Shown: positions 8,675 through 16,441, counted from the stretch's first letter. The stretch is DNA of 64,000 nucleotides from CBDDBX01 sp965225955 (GCA_965225955.1 CBDDBX010000016.1:1-64000); one strand, 5' to 3'. Notes: generated by a model not told the origin, from the letters alone. A program made the numbers and translations.

Positions 8675-9409
8675 ATGAAGATGAAAAGCGAGAAAACGAT
8701 ACTTCGTTTCAGTGATACAGGGGTGGAAAAGGAAGAAGATTTCATTGTTACCGAGGAGATTATTGAAATAAGAATCAACTCAAATCCCCCACTCAGGATA
8801 TCTGCAATACCAGAATTTCACCTGGAGATGTTATATGGCCTTCTGATCAGTTCAGGTGCAATTGAGGATACCAGTTCCATTAAAGCTGTGGAAATAAGTA
8901 ACAACAGTATTAAAGTGGATATTCCTGAATCACCAGATAGTTCAACAAGTATTGGAGCCAGTGGTTCCAGAACTCAGGAGGCAGTAAGAGAGCCTTCTCA
9001 ACGGGAAGAGTTCCCCCCTCTTCCGGCTTTTGATATCAGACCCATATTCCGTGAGTTCAGATCCATGTCCGACCTGTTCCATAAAACCGGAGCTGTTCAT
9101 GCCGCAGCCTTTCTCACTCAGGAAGGTGCTATTATCTGTTTTTCAGAAGATGTCGGCAGGCATAATGCTATCGATAAAACCATCGGCAAGGCTGTAGTTG
9201 CGGGATACAATCTGAAAGATATGTTTCTCATGACCAGTGGCAGAGTTTCAGGTGAAATTGCGAAGAAAAGTGTCTGGGCCGGTTTGAAAGGGATACTGTC
9301 ACCCTCTGCTCCTACGTCTCTTGCAATTGAAACTGCCGATAAGTATCGCTTAACAATGGCAGGTTTTATAAGAGAAAACAGATATAACATATATACGTCG
9401 GGAATGTGA
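8675..9409 (+). CDS. fdhD: FdhD-like sulfurtransferase without the Cys pair
   Basis: FdhD passes sulfur to the molybdenum cofactor so that formate dehydrogenase-type enzymes become active. This 244-residue copy keeps SEDVGRHNAIDK, TSGRVSGEI and SAPTSLAIE, which mark the family. The catalytic C-G-x-C-G segment (Cys121 and Cys124 in the E. coli protein) aligns with SIGASGS here, so both cysteines are replaced, and the usual SRSAPT is SPSAPT. It may be inactive or work differently. Two in-frame ATGs (8675, 8681) are possible; GGAG lies rather far upstream. It is divergent from the broken molybdoenzyme and overlaps mobA by four bases. Confidence 0.85.
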   Translation: MKMKSEKTILRFSDTGVEKEEDFIVTEEIIEIRINSNPPLRISAIPEFHLEMLYGLLISSGAIEDTSSIKAVEISNNSIKVDIPESPDSSTSIGASGSRTQEAVREPSQREEFPPLPAFDIRPIFREFRSMSDLFHKTGAVHAAAFLTQEGAIICFSEDVGRHNAIDKTIGKAVVAGYNLKDMFLMTSGRVSGEIAKKSVWAGLKGILSPSAPTSLAIETADKYRLTMAGFIRENRYNIYTSGM

Positions 9410-9987
9410 ACAGAATGTGGAATGCAACAGCAATAGTTCTGGCTGGTGGTAAAAACAGCAGACTGGGTTCAAATAAGGCTTTACTAAAAGTAGAAGATCT
9501 GTCTCTTATACAGAAGAACACTGAATTTCTGGAACAGCTCTTCAGAGAGATTATTATTTCCGGCAAACCTGAAGAGTACTCATTTCTTCCACATAGAACT
9601 GTAACAGATATATATCCCGGAATGGGTCCAATGGTGGGAATATATTCTGCACTCCAGGCATCCTCCTTTAAAACAAATTTTGTTGTAGCCTGTGATATAC
9701 CGGAAATAGATCCTGATTTTCTTACAAAACTGATGGAAGAGTCTGAAAATTATGAAATTACAGTGCCTGTTTCAGGACCGGGTCTTTTTGAACCACTCTT
9801 TGGAATCTACAAAAAGAGTGTGCTGGATAAAATAGATTATCTTGTTTCAAATGATATCAGAAAAATATCAAGACTCTTTGCCCTCTGCCGGACAGGTTTT
9901 GTTACAATGGAGAAGAATAGCTGGTATCACAACATAAATACAAGGCAGGATTTTAAAAACTACCTTAAGGATAAAATCACTGGTTAA
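9406..9987 (+). CDS. mobA: Molybdenum cofactor guanylyltransferase-like protein
   Basis: MobA attaches GMP to molybdopterin to form the guanine dinucleotide cofactor used by DMSO-reductase-family enzymes, in the cytoplasm. The 193-residue sequence has the nucleotidyltransferase signature VLAGGKNSRLGSNKALL at residues 11-27, the DIYPGMGPMVGIYSAL segment and the metal-binding VACDIPEI. The GTG at 9406 overlaps the fdhD stop as GTGA; the ATG at 9415 is an alternative start. The gene overlaps the 3' end of the convergent lipoprotein gene by 11 bases. Together with fdhD it formed a cofactor-maturation pair for the neighbouring molybdoenzyme. Confidence 0.88.
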   Translation: MNRMWNATAIVLAGGKNSRLGSNKALLKVEDLSLIQKNTEFLEQLFREIIISGKPEEYSFLPHRTVTDIYPGMGPMVGIYSALQASSFKTNFVVACDIPEIDPDFLTKLMEESENYEITVPVSGPGLFEPLFGIYKKSVLDKIDYLVSNDIRKISRLFALCRTGFVTMEKNSWYHNINTRQDFKNYLKDKITG

Positions 9988-10612
9988 GTCTATTGTTTCT
10001 TTTTTTTCTTTTTTCTCTATCCTCTTTAATTCTATCTATTACTGTAGTTACAGCAAGCATCAACTCAATATCTTCGCCAGAAACTACCAGTAGAGTGTAA
10101 CTACTGAATATGTTACTAAAACCACTTTCAATATAGGCAATCTTCCCGGAATCATTAGTAACAGAATAGTACCTCTCATGATAATCTCCTTTTACAAGAT
10201 ATTTGCTCCCATCTGAAGCAGTCAGAATATATTCATCCACAACGGGATGCATGGTTTTTACTATTTCTGCATATAATTGACTGTTTTTACGAACCGTATA
10301 GTGATCCCTGATACTTATAATCTTCTTTCTGATACTCATGAGCTTATTTCCAGTAGCATCAATAAGCTCAAACCTATCTCCTGCAGATATATATCTACCT
10401 TTAATTCTATAAAGAGTGCTTCCCCCTTCTCTTTTAACTGTATAGCCATCAGTAATAGTATGAGAATCTTTTCTTATTAAAAGCTTCTCTATTTTGTCTT
10501 CATCTATTCCAGGGAAAACTTCTGCGAAATTTATTTTGTAGCTACCGCAACTAACCAGTACAATAGTACAAAAAAGAGCACTTAAACTCTGATAAAATCT
10601 TAACCCGCTCAT
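9977..10612 (-). CDS. LURP-one/tubby-like lipoprotein (copy 1)
   Basis: This 211-residue protein begins with a lipoprotein signal ending LVSC at about residue 22, so it should be anchored in a membrane outside the cytoplasm. The rest is a beta-rich repeat of the kind seen in LURP-one-related (tubby-like) proteins: strands such as YTVKREGGSTLYRIKG, then a YLVKGDYHERYYSV segment, ending in a basic tail. It is clearly paralogous to the lipoprotein at 12728-13342. The start at 10612 has AAGGAG at good spacing; longer in-frame starts would bury the signal peptide. It ends the RiPP-type region, downstream of the third precursor. The role is unknown. Confidence 0.65.
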   Translation of the reverse strand: MSGLRFYQSLSALFCTIVLVSCGSYKINFAEVFPGIDEDKIEKLLIRKDSHTITDGYTVKREGGSTLYRIKGRYISAGDRFELIDATGNKLMSIRKKIISIRDHYTVRKNSQLYAEIVKTMHPVVDEYILTASDGSKYLVKGDYHERYYSVTNDSGKIAYIESGFSNIFSSYTLLVVSGEDIELMLAVTTVIDRIKEDREKRKKRNNRLNQ

Positions 10613-10698
10613 TCTCTTCTCCTTAACAGACATTTTTACATCTGTTCTCATTAAATAGCTGGTTTAACAAAACAGGCTATAACAATCAGATTCTATGA

Positions 10699-10722
10699 AA
10701 TGGGGAGAATAGGCTCCCCATT
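10699..10722 (-). terminator. Hairpin after third precursor gene
   Basis: AATGGGGAG and CTCCCCATT form a perfect 9-bp stem around a 6-base loop, about 40 bases downstream of the precursor stop. The U-tract is poor on either strand, so it may act as an mRNA-stabilising hairpin rather than a strong terminator. Confidence 0.5.
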
Positions 10723-10760
10723 ACATAAACCTCAATTCTTTTTTTAATACCTTCTGCAAC

Positions 10761-10913
10761 CTACTGTACATTTTTGTAGTTCATTGCAAAATTTGTGGTT
10801 TCATCATGAAGGCAATAGCATGGAGGTCTTCCGCCTTTAACTTTTTCAGCCTCTTTTCTGGTAAGCCCACCACCTACAGTTTTCACGATTACCTTTTCTT
10901 TTTTTTCACTCAT
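10761..10913 (-). CDS. Double-glycine RiPP precursor peptide (third, 50 aa)
   Basis: This short gene encodes a 50-residue peptide starting at the ATG at 10913 behind a perfect AAGGAGG. Its leader reads MSEKKEKVIVKTVGGGLTRK and continues through EAEKVKGG, matching the leaders of the two precursors at 14.1-14.6 kb (GGLT[KR]xE...KVxGG). After the Gly-Gly the core is RPPCYCLHDETT followed by NFAMNYKNVQ, with the shared R-x2-C-x-C-x2-D pattern. It lies 64 bases after the radical SAM gene at 10978-12411, the usual place for a substrate. I infer that the maturase modifies the C-x-C region and that a peptidase cuts after Gly-Gly. Confidence 0.85.
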   Translation of the reverse strand: MSEKKEKVIVKTVGGGLTRKEAEKVKGGRPPCYCLHDETTNFAMNYKNVQ

Positions 10914-10977
10914 TTTTTCCTCCTTAATATTTGAGTTTAATTGATTACTCTCCCGGAAAAAGACAACTTCTGTTTAT

Positions 10978-12411
10978 TTAAAAATAGTCTTCCACTCTGA
11001 ATTCATTGAAGGCTGCAGGATTCTCTTCCAGAACACGGCAATACGTTTCAAGCAATCTCTCATAGTACTGCAATGCTGAATCACAGTATTTTTCTCTGCG
11101 ACTCTCATCAAATTCTCCATTACTATGAAATTCAGCGAAACACTTATCACAAATCCTTGCTCCCCAACAACTTCCGCACTTTCTGAAAAAACTCTCCCAT
11201 TCTGCAAAAAAATCAGCAATAACTTTTAAATCAAAGCCTTTATAGACATCACCGATACAGAGATGCTCACCAACTCTTTCGCACATAAAAAACTTACCTT
11301 CTGTATTTACAAAAAGCCGCCTCAATCCGGGAACACACTGCCCTGCGGCTTCAACTGAATTTTCCACCGTATCTTTAAGTCTGAAATGAATCTGGGTAAT
11401 AATATCCTCAAACCATTTTTTCTCAATCTTATAATTACCAATATCGCTCTTTTTCAGAGCTTCTTCATAAGTTGCCAGAACTTTTCTGCTCATATTCTGG
11501 AACTCATCTGAAAAAAAACTTATCTCATCTTTACTGTAAAGATTTGTTTCATGCAGAGAAACCGGAGAAACAACTACTGTTTTTTCTTTGTTAAAAAAAT
11601 CTGATTCATAAAAGAAAGCTTTGACTCTATCAAACTTATAAGGTGGAGTAAGAACTGAAACAAAAGAGACTCTGCTGTTAAAGAATTCCGGTGATTTTCT
11701 TTTTATTCTTTTAAGATTCTCCATTATCAGGTCATAACTGCCCTGGCCTCCTGACAGCAACCGGTTAGTGTCATTAGCATCACGATCCCCATCAAGGCTT
11801 ACACTGATATCAACACTATTCTCAATCAGGAAATCTGCCACAGATTCTGTCAGAAGAGTGCCATTTGTTGTAAAACTGATCTCAATATCTTCATCTGCTT
11901 CTCTTACATAATCTACAACTCTTCTGAGGAGTCCATACTGAGTGAGAACCTCTCCTCCATAAAAAGTAACTGCCCGCTTTTCCCTGGAGTCACTTCTCTG
12001 CAGAAAGAAATCCACTGCCTTCAAAGCAACATCTTCCGACATATGCTTGTCTTCATGAACCCGCTCATGTTTGTAATTTCCTGAAAAAGTACAATACCTG
12101 CATCTCATATTGCATTGATTAGTAAGATTAAGAATTAACTGCTGACAGTTCTGATCTTCAAAAACAGTCCGTAGCTTACGAATATCCCTGAATGGAGCTA
12201 TTATCTCCGGTCTTTTAAATCCCAGAATACCGTTACTAACCAGTTCACTGATACAGTTGTTATCATCAGTTATTCTGTAATCCTCAATAGAGTTATAGAT
12301 CTCTTCCCCTACGGAAAGAATTTCGTTTGAATACACACTGTAAACATAGAAGTTGTTTTTAGTTCTGAATTTTTTAACAAACAGACTATCAACCGCTGAA
12401 TAGTTTCTCAT
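10978..12411 (-). CDS. Radical SAM/SPASM peptide maturase A
   Basis: This 477-residue enzyme should install a radical-generated cross-link or epimerisation in a ribosomal peptide. Residues 1-90 resemble the peptide-recognition N-terminus of such maturases (SNEILSVGEEIY). The radical SAM CxxxCxxC is Cys100, Cys104 and Cys107 (NQCNMRCRYCTF), followed by FYGGEVL and SFTTNGTLL. The C-terminal SPASM domain has C-x12-G-x4-C, then KCGSCWGARICDKC and a final YC, enough for two auxiliary 4Fe-4S clusters. It is about half identical by eye to maturase B. A C-x-C precursor lies directly downstream. The exact chemistry is not known. Confidence 0.9.
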   Translation of the reverse strand: MRNYSAVDSLFVKKFRTKNNFYVYSVYSNEILSVGEEIYNSIEDYRITDDNNCISELVSNGILGFKRPEIIAPFRDIRKLRTVFEDQNCQQLILNLTNQCNMRCRYCTFSGNYKHERVHEDKHMSEDVALKAVDFFLQRSDSREKRAVTFYGGEVLTQYGLLRRVVDYVREADEDIEISFTTNGTLLTESVADFLIENSVDISVSLDGDRDANDTNRLLSGGQGSYDLIMENLKRIKRKSPEFFNSRVSFVSVLTPPYKFDRVKAFFYESDFFNKEKTVVVSPVSLHETNLYSKDEISFFSDEFQNMSRKVLATYEEALKKSDIGNYKIEKKWFEDIITQIHFRLKDTVENSVEAAGQCVPGLRRLFVNTEGKFFMCERVGEHLCIGDVYKGFDLKVIADFFAEWESFFRKCGSCWGARICDKCFAEFHSNGEFDESRREKYCDSALQYYERLLETYCRVLEENPAAFNEFRVEDYF

Positions 12412-12727
12412 AATATTATCCCCGGATTGTTCCTGGAAAAGAAATTCACAATCCAGGATAAATCCTCTATTCTACCGGTAACAAAACTGTTTATCAGGAG
12501 ATATCTGATAAGTCAGCCGTTTTTCAGAACCCTTTTGACCTGAGAATTCCGTTTTTATAGCCAACCACTTTATCTTTCATCATCCCGAATCTCATAAACA
12601 AAACCAATTCACTACTTTCTGAGACTACGGGAAAACATTTTTTTTTACAACACCTGAAATTTTAAACTCACTCTGAGGCATATTAATCCTTAAAACAGGT
12701 ATTTTATCCTGCTCTCAGAAGAGCTTG
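12412..12727. other. Intergenic region between maturase A and upstream lipoprotein
   Basis: These 316 bases have no credible gene. They hold TTATCAG-N7-CTGATAA (12491-12511), a perfect 7-bp inverted repeat that may be an operator or hairpin ahead of maturase A, and TCCTGG...CCAGGA (about 12431-12458) close to its start. A short GCTCT/AGAGC hairpin (12711-12724) lies just after the lipoprotein stop and may end that transcript. The maturase A promoter is presumably here. Confidence 0.45.
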
Positions 12728-13342
12728 CTAATCCTGAGTTCTCTCTTTATCTTTATTTACCATATCCACAACAATCACTGCAGATAAGAAGAGCTCCTCA
12801 TCTTCTTCAGGAGCCACAACAACTGTATAATGCTCTGTCCATCTGAACCAGTCTCTGGTTATATAAGCGACTCTTTTTTTATCTTTATAAATGGAGTAGC
12901 GATGGTTGGTGAAGTTGCCTTTTACTGTATATCTGGAACCATTATCTACCTGAATATAGTACTTGTCTTTAAAAAGCTTTATTATTTTAACCATCTTTGC
13001 AAGACGTTTCCCACTCTTCATAAAGTAGTATCTTGGAGTGAAGCTGATAACCCTCTCCCTTATTTTAATCAACTCTTCTCCATCCATATTCAGCAGTTTA
13101 AGGCTGTCCCCGATTGAGATAAACTTGCCTTTTACTTTGAATACAGGCTCTTTGTCCCGGTTTTTAATTGTGAAACTATCCCGGAGAGTCCAGAATTTTT
13201 CTTTGATATAGAAGATCTTCATCTTCTCAGGATTATTATCAGGGAAAACTTCAGATATATTTACTGGTTTATTGCTGCAACCTGTCAGAAAAAGAATTGT
13301 CAGTAATACCGAAAGAACAAGAGATGTTTTAAATTTATTCAT
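12728..13342 (-). CDS. LURP-one/tubby-like lipoprotein (copy 2)
   Basis: This 204-residue lipoprotein has a signal peptide ending LTGC (Cys at about residue 22). The mature part has the same beta-rich layout as the copy at 9977-10612: FTIKNRDKEPVFKVKGKFIS, then KIRERVIS, then RYTVKGNFTNHRYSIYKD, which resembles LURP-one-related domains. GGAGG sits five bases before the ATG at 13342, which makes it the better start than the in-frame ATG four codons upstream. It lies between the DUF4282 gene and maturase A. Having one such lipoprotein beside each half of the region suggests a linked role, possibly binding the product or acting at the membrane, but that is inference. Confidence 0.65.
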   Translation of the reverse strand: MNKFKTSLVLSVLLTILFLTGCSNKPVNISEVFPDNNPEKMKIFYIKEKFWTLRDSFTIKNRDKEPVFKVKGKFISIGDSLKLLNMDGEELIKIRERVISFTPRYYFMKSGKRLAKMVKIIKLFKDKYYIQVDNGSRYTVKGNFTNHRYSIYKDKKRVAYITRDWFRWTEHYTVVVAPEEDEELFLSAVIVVDMVNKDKERTQD

Positions 13343-13463
13343 ATAATCCTCCATAACCTTTCATAAGTTAAATATCTCCAGTTCAGATTAAAAAGTCAAA
13401 CCCAATTGTTATTAAAGTACTTCTCAGAATGTAAGCAACCAGAGAAAAGGTTGAAGAGGTAGA

Positions 13464-13793
13464 TTACATCTTCAAACCAACATCAGCATCCTCACTCTCT
13501 TCCTCAACATATACTTCACCTTTATCTTCTGTAGCCAGTCTTATTTTTGACAGATCCTCTGATAATTTAAACGTTACAATAATAGCTTCACAAAACATTC
13601 TCAACACAAGAGATGAAAGTATCATAACAATCAATGTGACAATTATATTAGCCGCGTAAGGCATACGAGTGATATAAAAACGATCTGTCAGCTTCATTAT
13701 GCCCGCCAATATTATCATCGATTGTCCAATCAGGTAGAAAACCCTGATAATCCATGGAAGAACAAGTTTATCAAACATTAGAAACTCTTTCAT
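13464..13793 (-). CDS. Small DUF4282-like membrane protein
   Basis: This 109-residue protein has two long hydrophobic segments (about residues 10-33 and 45-70) and an acidic C-terminal tail (EDKGEVYVEEESEDAD). The layout fits the DUF4282 family of small inner-membrane proteins with no established role. GGAGG precedes the ATG at 13793 at good spacing. It is the first gene of the DUF4282-lipoprotein-maturase A-precursor series. A TTGACA-N16-TAAACT promoter candidate lies upstream. No transporter with an ATPase is nearby, so this could be an accessory, immunity or export-related protein; nothing in the sequence decides. Confidence 0.65.
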   Translation of the reverse strand: MKEFLMFDKLVLPWIIRVFYLIGQSMIILAGIMKLTDRFYITRMPYAANIIVTLIVMILSSLVLRMFCEAIIVTFKLSEDLSKIRLATEDKGEVYVEEESEDADVGLKM

Positions 13794-13820
13794 TTCAACC
13801 TCCAATTAATTGAATATTAC

Positions 13821-13848
13821 AGTTTACCTTACAGATATTTTTTGTCAA
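13821..13848 (-). promoter_or_regulatory. Sigma-70-type promoter candidate for DUF4282 gene
   Basis: On the minus strand TTGACA is followed after 16 bases by TAAACT, about 28 bases before the DUF4282 start codon. The -35 is perfect and the -10 is mediocre. AT-rich surroundings raise the chance of a false match. Confidence 0.35.
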
Positions 13849-14087
13849 CAAAATTTATTTAAACAAAAATAATGTTTACAAAAATTCAAAAAAAACATTT
13901 TTCTTTCCTAATAAATTTTCGGGATTTTCTACATGGAATATTTCTGATAATAAGTTATATGTTGTTATCTATCATAAAGCAGGAAACAAAAACTGTATCT
14001 GAAAATATTTCCGCATTCACTTCAAAAATATTAAAAAAACTCAGAACTACCAAAACAACAGATACATGTAAAAATTGAAATAATAGA

Positions 14088-14118
14088 TGAAAAGAGAGAG
14101 CTTAACTCCCTCTTTTCA
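14088..14118 (-). terminator. Terminator-like hairpin after 55-aa precursor
   Basis: TGAAAAGAG and CTCTTTTCA form a perfect 9-bp stem just downstream of the precursor stop at 14129 on the minus strand, followed by a T-rich TCTATTATTT stretch. It probably ends the maturase B-precursor transcript and separates it from the DUF4282 unit. Confidence 0.5.
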
Positions 14119-14128
14119 TTAAAACCAG

Positions 14129-14296
14129 CTAATCGTTTTCAGGGCGGATATATAGTCCGTATTTAAGAACCATTACCTGATTCATATCCCCATAACAGAG
14201 GCATTCAGGTCTTCCACCAAAAACTTTCTGTGATTCCTCTTTTGTCAATCCACCATTTACAAGCTTAATCTTCTTTACTACTTTTTTTTCACTCAT
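14129..14296 (-). CDS. Double-glycine RiPP precursor peptide (first, 55 aa)
   Basis: This gene encodes 55 residues from the ATG at 14296, placed behind AAAGGAGGG. The leader contains KKIKLVNGGLTKEESQKV and ends FGG, a double-glycine-type leader of the kind cleaved by C39 peptidases. The core begins RPECLCYGDMNQ and ends RPEND. The pattern R-x2-C-x-C-x2-D is shared with the other two precursors while the rest of the core differs, as expected for a diversifying peptide family. It follows the 70-residue precursor and maturase B in the same direction. The peptide class and activity are unknown; the precursor call rests on leader conservation, size and maturase linkage. Confidence 0.85.
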   Translation of the reverse strand: MSEKKVVKKIKLVNGGLTKEESQKVFGGRPECLCYGDMNQVMVLKYGLYIRPEND

Positions 14297-14306
14297 AATC
14301 CCTCCT
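14211..14306 (-). repeat. Leader-coding direct repeat, copy 1
   Basis: These 96 bases, covering the ribosome binding site and the leader of the 55-residue precursor, match 14513-14608 with only two differences that I can see. The match stops at the codons after Gly-Gly, so only the leader was duplicated or kept identical while the cores diverged. Confidence 0.85.
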
Positions 14307-14385
14307 TTATTCATGTTAACCTTATACTAAACAGTCTGAAAAACTCATCAGAAGATGAACTTAAACAACGTAATATGTTCTCCTG

Positions 14386-14598
14386 TTAATCACCGCCAAA
14401 AGGGTCTTCAATCGGATCATACTTAGTAGGATCTCCTGCTATAGGAACATTTGGGCCACCTTTTAAAGCCTTTACGCGAACCTCGTCATCTAATCCACAG
14501 TTACAGGCCACTCTTCCACCAAAAACTTTCTGTGACTCCTCTTTTGTCAATCCACCATTTACAAGCTTAATCTTCTTTACTACTTTGTTTTCACTCAT
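14386..14598 (-). CDS. Double-glycine RiPP precursor peptide (second, 70 aa)
   Basis: This 70-residue precursor starts at the ATG at 14598 behind GAGGAGGG. Its leader (residues 1-28) differs from that of the 55-residue precursor by one residue (Asn for Lys near the start). The core opens RVACNCGLDDEV, keeping R-x2-C-x-C-x2-D, then runs through a longer Gly/Pro/Asp-rich tail containing KGGPNVPIAGDP and ending FGGD. It is the first gene after maturase B, 72 bases downstream, and is its likely substrate. The second Gly-Gly near the C-terminus could be chance or a second processing site. Confidence 0.85.
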   Translation of the reverse strand: MSENKVVKKIKLVNGGLTKEESQKVFGGRVACNCGLDDEVRVKALKGGPNVPIAGDPTKYDPIEDPFGGD

Positions 14599-14608
14599 AA
14601 TCCCTCCT
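14513..14608 (-). repeat. Leader-coding direct repeat, copy 2
   Basis: This is the partner of 14211-14306, with two base differences over 96 bases. It spans the ribosome binding site and leader of the 70-residue precursor. It points to a recent duplication, or gene conversion, of the leader segment. Confidence 0.85.
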
Positions 14609-14670
14609 CTATTTATAATTTTTATTCTGAACAACCAGAGGTATCTTTCCTTCTACTTTGAATAGAGATA

Positions 14671-16116
14671 TCAGATGTAATGTTCAGGTTTAAAACTATC
14701 AAAAGAATCCGGATTCTGTTCAATAACACGGCAATAACTCTCAAGTAACATCTCATAATATTTTAAAGCTGAGGAGCAGTAGCTCTCCCTACGGGATTCA
14801 TCAAACTTTCCATTAACATGAAATTCCATAAAACATTTTTTACATAATCTTACAGCCCAGCATGAGCCACAACTTCTGAAATAGTTTTCCCACTCATTAA
14901 GAAATTTCGAAACCTCTTTAAAATTAATCCCCTGCTCCACATCTCCGATACAGTAGTGTTCCCCGACTCTTTCACACATATAAAAACTTCCCTCAACACT
15001 CACAAAAAGACGCCTTGAACCAGGGAGACACTGACCGAGGGGTGCAATAGTATCTTCTATCGGACTTTTCTCACGAAAATGTATCCCGGTAATCAGGTCC
15101 TCAAACCACTGCTTTTCAACCTTAAAATTATCACCCTTCCCTTCTATTAATGCCGTTTCATAAATTCCCAGCATTTTTTTTACAGCTTCATCATATCTGG
15201 ACTGAAACTCAACAAGGTCACTCTTTTCAAACATAAAAGAGTCCTGTAAATATACTGGAGATGTCGTGACATCTGTGTTTGAATCAAAAAAATCTGAACG
15301 ATAAAAAAAATCTCTGACTTTCTCAAGCTCGTAAGGAGGCGTTAATACAGATATGTAGGATATTTTATCTCTGAAATAATCAGAATCCATATCTTTTGCC
15401 TTCTTCAGATTATTCATTATAAGTTTAAAACTACCGGAGCCATCTCTTAATACCCGGTTTCTATCATTCATATCTATATCCCCATCCAGGCTGACGTTGA
15501 CACCAATCCTATTATGGATCAAATATTGAAGTACTTTTTCTGTTAACAAGGTTCCATTTGTAGTAAAACTAATACCTACTTCACTATCTATCCCCCGTGC
15601 ATAGCTTACAACCTCTTTCATCATATCAAACCTGGTCAGGACTTCTCCTCCATAAAAAGTGATTGCTCTCTTTTCTGAAGAAGAGTTGTTACTGAAAAAG
15701 TAGTCTATAGCTTTACGGGCGGTTTCTATTTTCATATGCTTATTTTCATGGGTTCTCTCATATTTATAATTACCTGAAAAGGTACAGTACCGGCACCTCA
15801 TATTACATTGATTAGTTAAATTAAGAATCAATTGCTCAATACCACCTTTTTTAAAAGTAGATCGTAATTTCTCCATATTTTTAAGGTTCACCCTTATTTC
15901 AGGCTTTTTATAACCCCATAAACCGGATTCAACGGCTTCCTGAAGGCACTCTTCCATCTCCTTCTCATTTTTACCTGTCCCCAGCAAATCAACAGCACTC
16001 CAGACATCTCTGTCCACAGCAGCAATTTCATTACTTGTTGCACTGTAAATATAGTGTTGATCCGGTGTGCGGAACTTTTTGATTAAAAGATCTTCAGATC
16101 CCGAATTCTGACTCAT
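14671..16116 (-). CDS. Radical SAM/SPASM peptide maturase B
   Basis: This 481-residue maturase is closely related to maturase A through its whole length. The radical SAM cluster is Cys104, Cys108 and Cys111 (NQCNMRCRYCTF). FYGGEVL and SFTTNGTLL follow, then the SPASM domain with GQCLPGSRRLF, the MCERVGEH segment, SCGSCWAVRLCKKC and YC. The N-terminal 90 residues (SATSNEIAAVDRDVWS) look like a precursor-binding region. GGAGG precedes the ATG at 16116. Two precursors with almost identical leaders lie directly downstream. Two maturases within 6 kb could share or divide the substrates; the sequence does not tell which. Confidence 0.9.
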   Translation of the reverse strand: MSQNSGSEDLLIKKFRTPDQHYIYSATSNEIAAVDRDVWSAVDLLGTGKNEKEMEECLQEAVESGLWGYKKPEIRVNLKNMEKLRSTFKKGGIEQLILNLTNQCNMRCRYCTFSGNYKYERTHENKHMKIETARKAIDYFFSNNSSSEKRAITFYGGEVLTRFDMMKEVVSYARGIDSEVGISFTTNGTLLTEKVLQYLIHNRIGVNVSLDGDIDMNDRNRVLRDGSGSFKLIMNNLKKAKDMDSDYFRDKISYISVLTPPYELEKVRDFFYRSDFFDSNTDVTTSPVYLQDSFMFEKSDLVEFQSRYDEAVKKMLGIYETALIEGKGDNFKVEKQWFEDLITGIHFREKSPIEDTIAPLGQCLPGSRRLFVSVEGSFYMCERVGEHYCIGDVEQGINFKEVSKFLNEWENYFRSCGSCWAVRLCKKCFMEFHVNGKFDESRRESYCSSALKYYEMLLESYCRVIEQNPDSFDSFKPEHYI

Positions 16117-16441
16117 GAATCCTCCCCTGAAATACTTACATAAGTCGACCCATTAAAATTAAGGATTTACTTATTGGAATCTATATTCTCATTAAATTAA
16201 TTAAATACTCCAAACAGTATGAAGGCGCTGATTGAAGCTCTCGTAATTCTCATAAATTTCCCGGTTAAACACCAGCACCAGATACTTTCAAGCTAATACT
16301 ATATAAATAAAATTTCTTTTGCAATAAAAAAAATAATCTCAGAACACCACATAGCATAACTCTCTGTCAAAACAACAAAAATTTCTCCAATGAAATGTAG
16401 ACTCAACCAGAAAAAACTATAAAACCTTCAGAAGGTCCGAT
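16117..16441. other. Intergenic region upstream of maturase B
   Basis: This 325-base AT-rich stretch separates the FHA gene from maturase B, both on the minus strand. It should contain the promoter of the maturase B-precursor unit. I see no convincing -35/-10 pair, gene or strong hairpin in it. Confidence 0.4.

Larger units (their letters stand above)
13806..14128. other. AT-rich intergenic region within RiPP locus
   Basis: This very AT-rich stretch of about 320 bases separates the two halves of the RiPP region. It contains the promoter candidate and terminator listed separately. A 68-codon open frame on the plus strand (13872-14078) has no ribosome binding site and low-complexity content, and I do not accept it. 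Confidence 0.5.

Noticed and set aside
13872..14078. 68-codon plus-strand frame in the RiPP intergenic region
   Set aside because: No ribosome binding site, low-complexity AT-rich composition and no recognisable domain; likely chance.
9977..16116. Exporter with C39 peptidase for the double-glycine precursors
   Set aside because: No ABC transporter or C39 peptidase gene is visible anywhere in the RiPP region; cleavage must be supplied from elsewhere if it happens.
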